A stretch of DNA of 8,492 nt from Rhodobacterales bacterium UBA3077 (GTDB lineage Bacteria; Pseudomonadota; Alphaproteobacteria; Rhodobacterales; Rhodobacteraceae), in contig DFBP01000138.1 of assembly GCA_002366685.1 (NCBI GenBank), positions 12,573 to 21,064 of the forward strand. The letters are read 5' to 3'. Below, in pieces: positions 1 through 6,863 of the stretch. The translations under genes were made by a program, and so were the position numbers. The notes beneath the pieces were generated by a model. The model did not search any database. It was given only the letters and a program-made list of their open reading frames with translations, and was not told where the DNA came from. The stretch's first letter is position 1; each line of letters begins with the position of its first letter.

Positions 1-1038
1 ATGACAATTCCCAAGGCCCATGGCGGGCTCGGGTTGAGTTACATGGATGTTGTGCTGGTTGTTGAAGCGATTGCGCGCGTCTGCGGGGTGACGGCGAGAA
101 TTGTCGTCGAGGGAAATATGGGCGCGATTGGCGCGATATGTGCATATGGCACCGAGGTCCAGATCAGGCGTATTGCGCCGCTGATTTTGGCCGGTGATAA
201 ACCGGCGATTTGCATCACCGAACCGGGTTCGGGTTCGGCGGCGACATCGATGACGACGACGGCTGTCAAAAAGGGTGATAAATATGTGCTCAACGGCATA
301 AAGCACTGGATCACCGGTGGCGGCGTTTCCAAGGCGCATTTGATTTTTGCGCAGGTTGAAGAAAACGGAGAGCGGCTTGGCATAGGCGGGTTTATTGCGG
401 TGCGCGGCGAGGATGAAGGCCTCAAGATCGGCACCCGCGAGCCCGCGATGGGGCTGCGCGGCATCCCTGAAACCGAAGTGATTTTCGAAAACATGGAGAT
501 TGACGCCAGCATGGCTCTGATCCCGCCGGGCGGCATAAGGCGCGGCTTTGCCGGGCTGATGAACGCTTATAATGGCCAGCGCGTTGGTGCGGGAACGGTG
601 GCGCTGGGCGTGGCGCAAGGGGCCTATGAACAGGCGCTTGATTTTGTCAAAACCCGCGCGCAGTTTGGCCGCCCGATTGCCGAATTCCAAGGGTTGCAAT
701 GGATGCTGGCGGATATGAATGTCTCGCTGGATGCCGCGCGGACTATGCTGTGGCGGGCAGCCGTCAGTGCGCAACATACGGATAGCGGGTTTCCTGATCC
801 GATGATGGCCGCGCAAGCCAAGCTCCTTGCATCTGAAACGGCCGTGAAAGTCAGCAATGATGCGCTGCAAATGCACGGCGCAGCGGGTTATTCGCGCAAC
901 CTGCCGCTGGAGCGGATGGTGCGGGATGCGCGCATGTTTACCATTGGCGGCGGCACCGCGCAGATGCTCCGCAACCTGATCGCCGGCAAAGTGCTGGAGA
1001 TGAAACTACCGCAAACACGAGATGGATACATAAAATGA
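1..1038 (+). CDS. acd: Acyl-CoA dehydrogenase-fold flavoprotein, probable 3-sulfinopropanoyl-CoA desulfinase (5' truncated)
   Basis: This is the C-terminal ~345 residues of an FAD protein of the acyl-CoA dehydrogenase (ACAD) superfamily. Family members run ~380-400 residues and start ~40-50 residues before the IPKAHGGLGL motif, so the ATG at base 1 is almost certainly internal and the true start lies outside the window. Visible motifs are the flavin/substrate loop TEPGSGS (73-79), KHWITGG (101-107), RAQFGRPIAEFQ (219-230), MHGAAGY (291-297) and ERMVRDAR (304-311). The catalytic Glu is absent at both known ACAD sites: the residue before the conserved Arg194 is Gln193 (IVD/LCAD-type site), and the usual EGT is GGT with Gly317 (MCAD-type site). 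A Gln/Gly pair at these sites is the published hallmark of Advenella 3-sulfinopropanoyl-CoA desulfinase (AcdDPN7), which releases sulfite and leaves propanoyl-CoA. Arg33, in the context ARIVVEGNMG, is a candidate for its essential Arg84. The stop overlaps the next start (ATGA). The fold is certain; the desulfinase role is inferred from residues and remembered family features, and another beta-elimination on a CoA ester is the main alternative. Confidence 0.72.
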   Translation: MTIPKAHGGLGLSYMDVVLVVEAIARVCGVTARIVVEGNMGAIGAICAYGTEVQIRRIAPLILAGDKPAICITEPGSGSAATSMTTTAVKKGDKYVLNGIKHWITGGGVSKAHLIFAQVEENGERLGIGGFIAVRGEDEGLKIGTREPAMGLRGIPETEVIFENMEIDASMALIPPGGIRRGFAGLMNAYNGQRVGAGTVALGVAQGAYEQALDFVKTRAQFGRPIAEFQGLQWMLADMNVSLDAARTMLWRAAVSAQHTDSGFPDPMMAAQAKLLASETAVKVSNDALQMHGAAGYSRNLPLERMVRDARMFTIGGGTAQMLRNLIAGKVLEMKLPQTRDGYIK

Positions 1039-2630
1039 CAACGGCCGCACAGATAATAGCTCAGAAACTCCATGAAGCTGGGTGCCGCCACGCTTTTGGC
1101 ATGCCCGGCGGCGAGGTCTTGTTGGTCATGCAGGCGCTGGATGAGGTCGGAATCGAATTCACCCTCTGCAAGCATGAAAACAATGCTGGGTATCTGGCCG
1201 AAGGCACCTACCATGCCACTGGCGCCCCTGGCATATTGCTCACCACTATTGGGCCGGGTCTGGCCAACGGCCTGAACTCTGTCGCGAATGCTTTTCAGGA
1301 GCAGGTGCCGCTTATTGTGCTTTCGGGTTGCATCGGGCGCGGTGAGGCCGAGAGCTTTACCCACCAAGTGCTCGATCAAAGTGCCCTTATGGCACCGATC
1401 ACCAAAGCGCAGTTTCAGGTGGCAAAAGGGTCTGCTCAGCAGATCATCGAAAAGGCGCTGAATATCGCGCGGGCAGACCCGCCGGGGCCGGTACATGTGG
1501 ATGTCCCGCATGATCTGGCAGGCAGCGAAGTTGCAGTGATCAAGCGCGCGTTGCTCAAACCCGAACCGGCGGCTTGGCCCGAAGGAAACTCGCTGGAATC
1601 GGCGCGTACTATGCTGGCGCAGGCCAGAAAGCCGGTCATTCTTGCGGGTTTGGGAGCGGTGCATCATAAAGCTGGCGAGGCAATTCTAGCGCTCGCAGAA
1701 GCGGGCGAGATTCCGGTTTTAACCACCTACAAAGCTAAAGGCATTATTGACGAAAACCACCCGCTTTGTCTCGGAGGGCACGGGCTTTCACCGATGTCCG
1801 ACACCGTGGTTTTGCCGCTCTTGAAGGGGTCTGACTGCATTATACTCGCGGGGTATGATCCGATCGAAATGCGCAATGGCTGGGTGGAACCGTGGGATGC
1901 AGCCAAGGCGATTGACATTCTACATGCTGACATTCCGCATGGAATGCACGGCGCTGCGGTGCGTTTTGTGGGTGATGTGGCGCAAGGGGTTGCGGCGCTA
2001 CAAAACGCGGCATCAATCAAAACCGGCGGGGCGCCCGAGGCGCGGGCGGCATTGGAAAAAATGTTTGCTATGCGCGATAACTGGGGACCGCATCAGGTTT
2101 TCTCGTCGGTGTTATCCACAATGCCTGAAAATACGGTCGCAACCGCAGATAGTGGCGCTCACCGCATTCTGTTAAGCCAGATGTGGCGCTGCAAAGCCCC
2201 GCAAACTTTGCTGCAATCCACCTGTTTTTGCACCATGGGGATCGCGCTGCCACTGGCCATGGGCTATGCCAAAGCGGCAGGGCCTAACGGCCCGCGCGTT
2301 GTGGCTTTTGTGGGCGATGCCGGGTTCGAAATGGTGATAGGTGAATTGGCCACTTTGCGGGATATGGGAATCAACCTGACAATCATTGTGCTTATTGATG
2401 AATCTTTATCCCTAATTGATCTCAAGCAATCACGATCAAATCTGCCGCAATTGGGGGTTAACTTTGGCGCAACTGACATTGTGCGCGTTGTCGAGGCCTA
2501 TGGTGGCACTTCGGAGTGGATTTCTGACAAAGAACAGTTGATAAGTGCGACAAGTTGTGCATTCTTGCGCGATGGGTTTAGTGTACTTGCATGCCAGATT
2601 GATAAATCTGAATATGCTGGGGCATTTTGA
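1035..2630 (+). CDS. Thiamine diphosphate-dependent enzyme, acetolactate synthase/2-oxoacid decarboxylase superfamily
   Basis: This 531-residue protein has the three-domain layout of acetolactate synthase, benzoylformate decarboxylase and related ThDP enzymes. The N-terminal PYR domain (about 1-165) carries the FGMPGGE start motif and the catalytic Glu48 in KHENNAGYLAEG, which would activate the thiamine ring. A central domain spans about 185-325. The C-terminal PP domain (about 350-525) has the diphosphate/Mg motif beginning GDAG (427-430). Its usual distal NN is replaced by D455-E456 in LIDESLSLIDLKQ, so an aspartate would take the metal-ligand place. Length and domains look complete. The start ATG overlaps the stop of the upstream gene by four bases, implying translational coupling; no strong Shine-Dalgarno is seen. 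It likely decarboxylates or carboligates a 2-oxo acid or aldehyde from the pathway substrate. True biosynthetic acetolactate synthase (IlvB) is less likely, since no small regulatory subunit follows and the neighbours are catabolic. Xsc (sulfoacetaldehyde acetyltransferase) is longer and its N-terminal motifs differ. The substrate is unknown. Confidence 0.85.
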   Translation: MTTAAQIIAQKLHEAGCRHAFGMPGGEVLLVMQALDEVGIEFTLCKHENNAGYLAEGTYHATGAPGILLTTIGPGLANGLNSVANAFQEQVPLIVLSGCIGRGEAESFTHQVLDQSALMAPITKAQFQVAKGSAQQIIEKALNIARADPPGPVHVDVPHDLAGSEVAVIKRALLKPEPAAWPEGNSLESARTMLAQARKPVILAGLGAVHHKAGEAILALAEAGEIPVLTTYKAKGIIDENHPLCLGGHGLSPMSDTVVLPLLKGSDCIILAGYDPIEMRNGWVEPWDAAKAIDILHADIPHGMHGAAVRFVGDVAQGVAALQNAASIKTGGAPEARAALEKMFAMRDNWGPHQVFSSVLSTMPENTVATADSGAHRILLSQMWRCKAPQTLLQSTCFCTMGIALPLAMGYAKAAGPNGPRVVAFVGDAGFEMVIGELATLRDMGINLTIIVLIDESLSLIDLKQSRSNLPQLGVNFGATDIVRVVEAYGGTSEWISDKEQLISATSCAFLRDGFSVLACQIDKSEYAGAF

Positions 2631-2722
2631 ACCCGCAAGAATATGGGGCGGATGTTAAGCCATCGCAGCCGTTCCTGAAGTCGGTATTCCGGCCCAGTTT
2701 AGGTGGTAAATGAAACTATCCC

Positions 2723-2727
2723 GGAGG
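2723..2727 (+). promoter_or_regulatory. Ribosome binding site deciding the start of the TAXI binding protein
   Basis: A GGAGG lies five bases before the ATG at 2733. The reading frame is also open upstream to a GTG at 2703, but that GTG has no such site and would add ten polar residues before the signal peptide. The ATG at 2733 is therefore the start. Confidence 0.85.
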
Positions 2728-2732
2728 ATAAC

Positions 2733-3698
2733 ATGAAACTCAATTCTTTAGCGATTGCGATGACCGTAGCAGGTGCCTTTGCAGGCGCGGCCTCGGCTCA
2801 GCAGCAATTTGTCTCGATAGGTACTGGCGGTGTAACCGGCGTTTATTACCCAACAGGTGGCGCGATCTGCCGCTTGGTAAACAAAGACCGCGCTGACCAC
2901 GGCATTCGCTGCTCGGTTGAATCAACCGGTGGCTCGATCTACAATATTAACACCATCCGTGCTGGCGAGCTGGAATTCGGTGTAGCCCAGTCTGACTGGC
3001 AGTATCACGCCTATCACGGTACATCGAAATTCGAAGAGCAGGGCCCTTTTGAAGACCTGCGCGCTGTGTTCTCGGTTCACGCAGAGCCTGTGACCATTCT
3101 GGCGCGTCGCGATGCTGGCATCAACAACATCACCGACATTCCGGGCAAGCGTTTTAACATTGGCAACCCGGGCTCCGGTACACTGGGCACTTGGGAAGTG
3201 ATTGAAGAAGCCATGGGCTGGGAGCGCAGTGATCTGGCGCTGGCCGCTCAGATGAAATCTTCCGAAACCGCTGGCGCTTTGTGCGACAACTCAATTGACG
3301 GCTACTTCTGGCTGGTGGGCCACCCATCGGGCCTGACTCAAGAAACTGTTGCCTCGTGCGATGCGGTGATCGTTCCGGCAGTTGCACCTGAAATCACAGC
3401 GCTGGTTGAAGCCAACCCCTACTATCGTATGGCGACCATTCCTGGCGGCATGTATCCGGGCAACCCTGACGACATCCAGACCTTTGGTGTTGGCGCGACC
3501 TTCGTGACATCGGCAAGTGTTTCTGACGAAGCCGTTTACACCGTTGCGATGGCTGTTTTGGGTAACCTCGACGACTTCCGCAAACTGCACCCTGCATTTG
3601 CGAACCTGAAAGCCGAAGAGATGATCCGTGACAGCCTTTCGGCGCCGCTGCATCCTGGTGCGATCCGCGCCTACCAAGAACTGGGCCTGATGGATTAA
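2733..3698 (+). CDS. TAXI-family TRAP transporter solute-binding protein
   Basis: This 321-residue periplasmic protein captures the substrate for the TRAP permease encoded next. Residues 1-22 form a classic Sec signal peptide (MKLN, hydrophobic core, cleavage expected after ASA at 20-22, mature start QQQF). The mature N-terminus has the TAXI signature IGTGGVTGVYYPTGG (29-43). ESTGGS (63-68) and GNPGSGT (144-150) match ligand-pocket segments of the family. Four cysteines (46, 60, 184, 209) could form two disulfides. TAXI ligands described so far are mostly organic acids, such as glutamate or 2-oxoglutarate, so the ligand here is probably an organic anion. Every glycine codon I read is GGC or GGT, with no GGG or GGA, unlike the flanking genes; together with the strong RBS and the terminator that follows, this suggests high expression. 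The 102 bases before the start leave room for a promoter, but I cannot define -35/-10 boxes. Family assignment is secure, ligand is not. Confidence 0.96.
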   Translation: MKLNSLAIAMTVAGAFAGAASAQQQFVSIGTGGVTGVYYPTGGAICRLVNKDRADHGIRCSVESTGGSIYNINTIRAGELEFGVAQSDWQYHAYHGTSKFEEQGPFEDLRAVFSVHAEPVTILARRDAGINNITDIPGKRFNIGNPGSGTLGTWEVIEEAMGWERSDLALAAQMKSSETAGALCDNSIDGYFWLVGHPSGLTQETVASCDAVIVPAVAPEITALVEANPYYRMATIPGGMYPGNPDDIQTFGVGATFVTSASVSDEAVYTVAMAVLGNLDDFRKLHPAFANLKAEEMIRDSLSAPLHPGAIRAYQELGLMD

Positions 3699-3715
3699 TC
3701 CGGCACTAAAACATC

Positions 3716-3744
3716 GGGCGGGAGCACAAGCTCCCGCCCTTTTT
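3716..3744 (+). terminator. Intrinsic terminator/attenuator between binding protein and permease
   Basis: A perfect 10-base-pair GC-rich stem (GGGCGGGAGC, loop ACAA, GCTCCCGCCC) is followed directly by five T residues and an AT-rich tract. It begins 17 bases after the stop of the solute-binding protein gene. Because the permease gene follows on the same strand within 60 bases, it probably acts as a partial terminator, and its stem may also protect the 3' end of the upstream message, keeping binding protein in excess over permease. Confidence 0.9.
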
Positions 3745-3752
3745 ATTAAAAG

Positions 3753-3764
3753 CTTATTAATAAG
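3753..3764. promoter_or_regulatory. 12-base perfect AT-rich palindrome upstream of the permease
   Basis: CTTATTAATAAG is a perfect palindrome between the terminator and the permease RBS. It could be a small operator or a spot for an internal promoter, but AT-rich palindromes also arise by chance and no second copy was noticed in the window. Confidence 0.25.
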
Positions 3765-3788
3765 AATAAACCGGAGAATCCGGGACCT

Positions 3789-3795
3789 GGGAGGG
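3789..3795 (+). promoter_or_regulatory. Ribosome binding site of the TRAP permease gene
   Basis: GGGAGGG lies five bases before the ATG at 3801. A small hairpin (CCGGA, loop GAA, TCCGG; 3771-3783) sits just upstream but does not cover the site. Confidence 0.8.
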
Positions 3796-3800
3796 AATTC

Positions 3801-6419
3801 ATGGCCGAGAACGAGAAAGAAGGGGTGTCGGAACAAGCCGATATCGATTCATTTGCCGATCTGGATGTTGGCGCGCGTAACCCGCAAAACTGGCAAGGTA
3901 AGTTCATTACTGCCATAGCGCTGACATGGGCGTTTTTGCAGGTTTATAACGCCTCTCCTTTGCCGGGAATTCTGGCAACAACCACTGGAATTAATGCGCT
4001 TTATGTCCCGTCGGATGTGTCTCGGGTGATCCACCTCGCATTTGGCCTGACAATGGCCACTGTCGCGTTTCCGCTCCTCAAAAAGTCCCCGCGTGATTAC
4101 ATTCCGTGGTATGACTGGGTGTTGATTGTCGCCGGTATTGTCGCGACGATGTATCTTATTTTTAATGCAGGAGCCATTGCGGACCGCGCTGGCCTGCCGA
4201 CCATATTCGACAAAACCGCCTCTGCTGTCGGGATTGTTATCGTGCTGGTCGCCACCTTCCGCGCTCTTGGCTTGCCAATGGTTGTCGTGGCCTCGGCTTT
4301 CCTACTCTACGTTTTCTTCGGCGATGCCGAGTTCTGGCCCGATGCGATGCAGTGGAAAGGGGCCAGCTTTGGTAAAGCCATGTGGCACTTCTGGATGCAG
4401 ACCGAAGGTGTGTTTGGCCTCGCACTCGGCGTGTCGGCCTCGATGGTGTTCCTGTTTGTGCTCTTCGGCTCTTTGCTGGAAAAAGCCGGCGCTGGTAACT
4501 ACTTTATCAAACTGGCGTTTGCCATGATGGGTCACATGAAAGGCGGGCCTGCCAAGGCAGCGGTTGTGGCGTCGGCAGCGACCGGCTTGATTTCGGGTTC
4601 CTCAATCGCCAACACAGTGACCACCGGTACATTCACGATTCCGCTGATGAAGCGGGTTGGGTTCTCGGCTGAAAAAGCAGGGGCGGTTGAGGTGGCATCC
4701 TCGACCAACGGCCAGCTAACACCACCGGTGATGGGGGCTGCGGCCTTCCTGATGGTGGAGTATGTGGGCATTTCCTATCTGGAAGTTGTGAAAAATGCCT
4801 TCCTGCCTGCGATTATCTCCTATATCGCGCTGGTTTACATTGTGCACCTGGAGGCCGCGAAAATGGGCCTTGAGGGCCTGCCGCGCCCAGGTGAAAAGAA
4901 AACGGTTGCGCAGCGTATGATGGGCCTTGTGCTCGGGGTTGCTGTATTCTGCGGGCTTAGCCTAGCGGTTTATTACGGATTGGGTTGGATCAAACCGCTG
5001 CTTGGCGAGTATTCGCTCGTTGGTATGATGGCGCTCTTCTTTGTCGCTTATCTGGCCCTGTTGAAATGGGCTGCCGGATACCCTGATCTTGAGGTCGATG
5101 ATCCGAATGCTCCGTTTATAGAGCTTCCGATGCCGGGGCCGATCGCCAAAACCGGTGCTTACTTTATTTTGCCCGTAGTTGTGCTGATCTGGAACCTGAT
5201 GATTGAGCGCTTGTCGCCGGGCCTCTCGGCCTTCTGGGCGACCTTTGCGATGATCTTTGTGATGCTCACCCAGCACCCGCTGAAAGCGATGCTGCGTGGC
5301 GAAGGGTTATCAGATTGGGTGCGGGGCTGGAAAGAGTTCCTTGACGGTATGATTGCCGGCTCACGCAACATGATCGGCATCGCCGTGGCAACAGGTACCG
5401 CTGGTATTATTGTTGGCACTGTATCGTTGACCGGCGCACACCAAGTCATTGGCGAGTTGATCGAAACTATCTCGGGCGGCTCTTTGCTCCTGATGCTGAT
5501 CTTTGTAGCATTGTTCAGCCTTGTGCTGGGCATGGGCCTGCCGACCACGGCAACCTATATCGTAATTACCTCGCTGATGGCGCCGGTGATTATCGAGGTT
5601 GGGGCGCAGTCGGGGCTGATTGTGCCGTTGATTGCGGTGCACATGTTTGTGTTCTACTTCGGGATTTTGGCGGATGATACACCGCCGGTGGGGCTTGCGG
5701 CCTTTGCCGCGGCTGCGATCTCCAAAGGGGACCCGATCAAAACCGGTATTATCGGTTTTAGCTACGATGTGCGGACCGCGATCCTGCCGTTCCTGTTTAT
5801 CTTCAACACCGAGTTGTTGTTGATCGACGTGACTCCGGGGAAGGCGGTATTTGTGTTCATTGTCGCGACAATCGCAATGCTGCTCTTTGCGGCGGCTACA
5901 CAGAGCTGGTTTATAACCCGCAGCAAAATATGGGAAAACGTAGCGCTGTTGCTGATTGCTTTCACCTTGTTCAGGCCGGGCTTCTGGCTGGATATGTATG
6001 CCGCTCCATATGTGGATACAGCCCCCGGCGAGATTAGCCGCTTGGCCACCGAAGCGCCGGATGACGCGGTGCTGAGGGTCCGGATGTCGGGTGAAAACCC
6101 CAACACCTTCAAGATGGTCGAAATGACGGTTGAATTGCCGCTTGGCGCGCAGGCAGATGGTGACGGTGCCACAAGGCTGGAACGCAATGCCGGTATCGCT
6201 TTTGCCGAAAATGATGAAGGCTGGATCGTCGATAACGTTGTGTTTGGCGGCTATGCGCAGGAAAGATCTATCGACTTCGACTGGAAAGTCATCAAGGTCG
6301 AAGTGGATGCCGACCGCCCGTGGAAAGAACTGTTCTATATTCCGGCACTCTTGCTGCTGGCGCTGATATGGTTCTTGCAAAAAGGCCGCGCGCGTAAACT
6401 TGAAGAACAAATGGCCTAG
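3801..6419 (+). CDS. TRAP transporter fused 4TM/12TM permease (DctQM type) with DUF3394-like C-terminus
   Basis: This 872-residue inner-membrane protein is the permease of a TAXI-TRAP transporter, driving ion-gradient-coupled uptake of the ligand delivered by the adjacent binding protein. After a hydrophilic N-terminus (1-33), residues ~35-175 hold the four DctQ-like helices. Residues ~205-670 form the DctM-like transport domain, with the hallmark segments GSSIANTVTTGTF (266-278), GMGLPTTATYIV (577-588) and ADDTPPVGLAAFAAAAI (624-640). Residues ~680-860 form a C-terminal extension resembling DUF3394: two hydrophobic segments (~682-700, ~711-730), a soluble stretch rich in charged residues (~735-842) and a last membrane helix (~846-860) with a basic tail. 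The extension makes the protein longer than minimal QM fusions of roughly 600-700 residues. The gene is intact, has a strong RBS and is followed 11 bases later by the stress-protein gene, suggesting co-expression. Energy coupling (Na+ or H+) cannot be read from sequence. Confidence 0.96.
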   Translation: MAENEKEGVSEQADIDSFADLDVGARNPQNWQGKFITAIALTWAFLQVYNASPLPGILATTTGINALYVPSDVSRVIHLAFGLTMATVAFPLLKKSPRDYIPWYDWVLIVAGIVATMYLIFNAGAIADRAGLPTIFDKTASAVGIVIVLVATFRALGLPMVVVASAFLLYVFFGDAEFWPDAMQWKGASFGKAMWHFWMQTEGVFGLALGVSASMVFLFVLFGSLLEKAGAGNYFIKLAFAMMGHMKGGPAKAAVVASAATGLISGSSIANTVTTGTFTIPLMKRVGFSAEKAGAVEVASSTNGQLTPPVMGAAAFLMVEYVGISYLEVVKNAFLPAIISYIALVYIVHLEAAKMGLEGLPRPGEKKTVAQRMMGLVLGVAVFCGLSLAVYYGLGWIKPLLGEYSLVGMMALFFVAYLALLKWAAGYPDLEVDDPNAPFIELPMPGPIAKTGAYFILPVVVLIWNLMIERLSPGLSAFWATFAMIFVMLTQHPLKAMLRGEGLSDWVRGWKEFLDGMIAGSRNMIGIAVATGTAGIIVGTVSLTGAHQVIGELIETISGGSLLLMLIFVALFSLVLGMGLPTTATYIVITSLMAPVIIEVGAQSGLIVPLIAVHMFVFYFGILADDTPPVGLAAFAAAAISKGDPIKTGIIGFSYDVRTAILPFLFIFNTELLLIDVTPGKAVFVFIVATIAMLLFAAATQSWFITRSKIWENVALLLIAFTLFRPGFWLDMYAAPYVDTAPGEISRLATEAPDDAVLRVRMSGENPNTFKMVEMTVELPLGAQADGDGATRLERNAGIAFAENDEGWIVDNVVFGGYAQERSIDFDWKVIKVEVDADRPWKELFYIPALLLLALIWFLQKGRARKLEEQMA

Positions 6420-6423
6420 GAGG
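6417..6423 (+). promoter_or_regulatory. Ribosome binding site of the usp gene overlapping the permease stop codon
   Basis: TAGGAGG combines the TAG stop of the permease gene (6417-6419) with an AGGAGG Shine-Dalgarno, seven bases before the ATG at 6431. The sharing of bases points to tight co-translation of transporter and stress protein. Confidence 0.8.
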
Positions 6424-6430
6424 GCTGGTT

Positions 6431-6859
6431 ATGTATAAAAAAATATTTGTGCCAATCGATCTTAATCAGCCCAGTTCGTGGGAGATTGCGCTGCCAAAGG
6501 CGATCGAAATCGCCAAAGCGGAAGGTTCCAAGCTGATCCTGTTTACTGTTGTGCCTGATTTCGGAATGGCGATGGTGGGGTCGTTTTTCCCGAAAGACTA
6601 TGCCGAAAAAGCGATGGAGCATGCAGAATATGAATTGACTGCTGTTGCGCGCAACTATGTGCCGGCTGATCTAGATTGCACCTGCTATGTACGCCACGGG
6701 ACGATCTACAAGCGGATCATAAAATCGGCGGAAGAACTCGGCGCTGACTTGATCGTGCTGGCCTCACACCGGCCGGGAACCAAAGATTATCTGTTGGGGC
6801 CAAACGCTGCGCGCGTTGTTCGCCACGCAAAACAATCTGTTTTTGTGGTGCGCGGCTAA
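6431..6859 (+). CDS. Universal stress protein, UspF/UspG-like
   Basis: This 142-residue protein is a single, complete UspA-fold domain, predicted cytoplasmic. It starts with the beta-strand and Asp10 of the nucleotide pocket (KKIFVPID, 3-10) and ends with a conserved C-terminal strand (SVFVVRG). The segment SHRPGTKDYLLGPNAARVVRHA (112-133, quoted in part here: SHRP and LLGPNAA) resembles E. coli UspF, where the corresponding stretch reads SHRP...LLGSNAA. The serine after Gly123 is replaced by Pro124. The canonical G-2x-G-9x-G(S/T) ATP motif is only partly kept, so nucleotide binding is plausible but uncertain. Its place directly behind a TRAP permease recalls TeaD, the ATP-binding USP encoded with the ectoine TRAP transporter TeaABC of Halomonas, which affects uptake. 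A similar regulatory role here is inference. The start is fixed by the AGGAGG that overlaps the permease stop. Confidence 0.93.
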   Translation: MYKKIFVPIDLNQPSSWEIALPKAIEIAKAEGSKLILFTVVPDFGMAMVGSFFPKDYAEKAMEHAEYELTAVARNYVPADLDCTCYVRHGTIYKRIIKSAEELGADLIVLASHRPGTKDYLLGPNAARVVRHAKQSVFVVRG

Positions 6860-6863
6860 GGCT

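Noticed and set aside
888..1667. Minus-strand open frame (259 codons) across the first two genes
   Set aside because: It spans the junction of two well-supported genes and shows no recognisable motif or RBS.
2651..2664. GATG...CATC inverted repeat after the ThDP gene
   Set aside because: Only a 4-bp stem that does not extend and has no T tract, so it is not a terminator.
2703..2732. In-frame GTG start giving a ten-residue longer binding protein
   Set aside because: It would bury the signal peptide behind polar residues and ignores the GGAGG placed five bases before the ATG at 2733.
2631..2732. Possible promoter before the binding protein gene
   Set aside because: TTGAAC at 2627-2632 has no acceptable -10 at normal spacing, and other pairings tried were poor; a promoter may exist but cannot be supported.
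3771..3783. CCGGA-GAA-TCCGG mini-hairpin before the permease RBS
   Set aside because: A 5-bp stem is expected by chance and it does not mask the RBS; noted only in the RBS entry.
5361..6410. Long open frame on the minus strand (349 codons) opposite the permease
   Set aside because: The translation is low in hydrophobic order, rich in Arg/Gln/His, shows no family motif, and lies opposite a clearly coding gene; it is a shadow of biased codon use.
6816..6863. In-frame upstream ATG for the BKACE gene
   Set aside because: It overlaps the conserved end of the stress-protein gene and adds 16 residues with no match to the family N-terminus; the ATG at 6864 fits.
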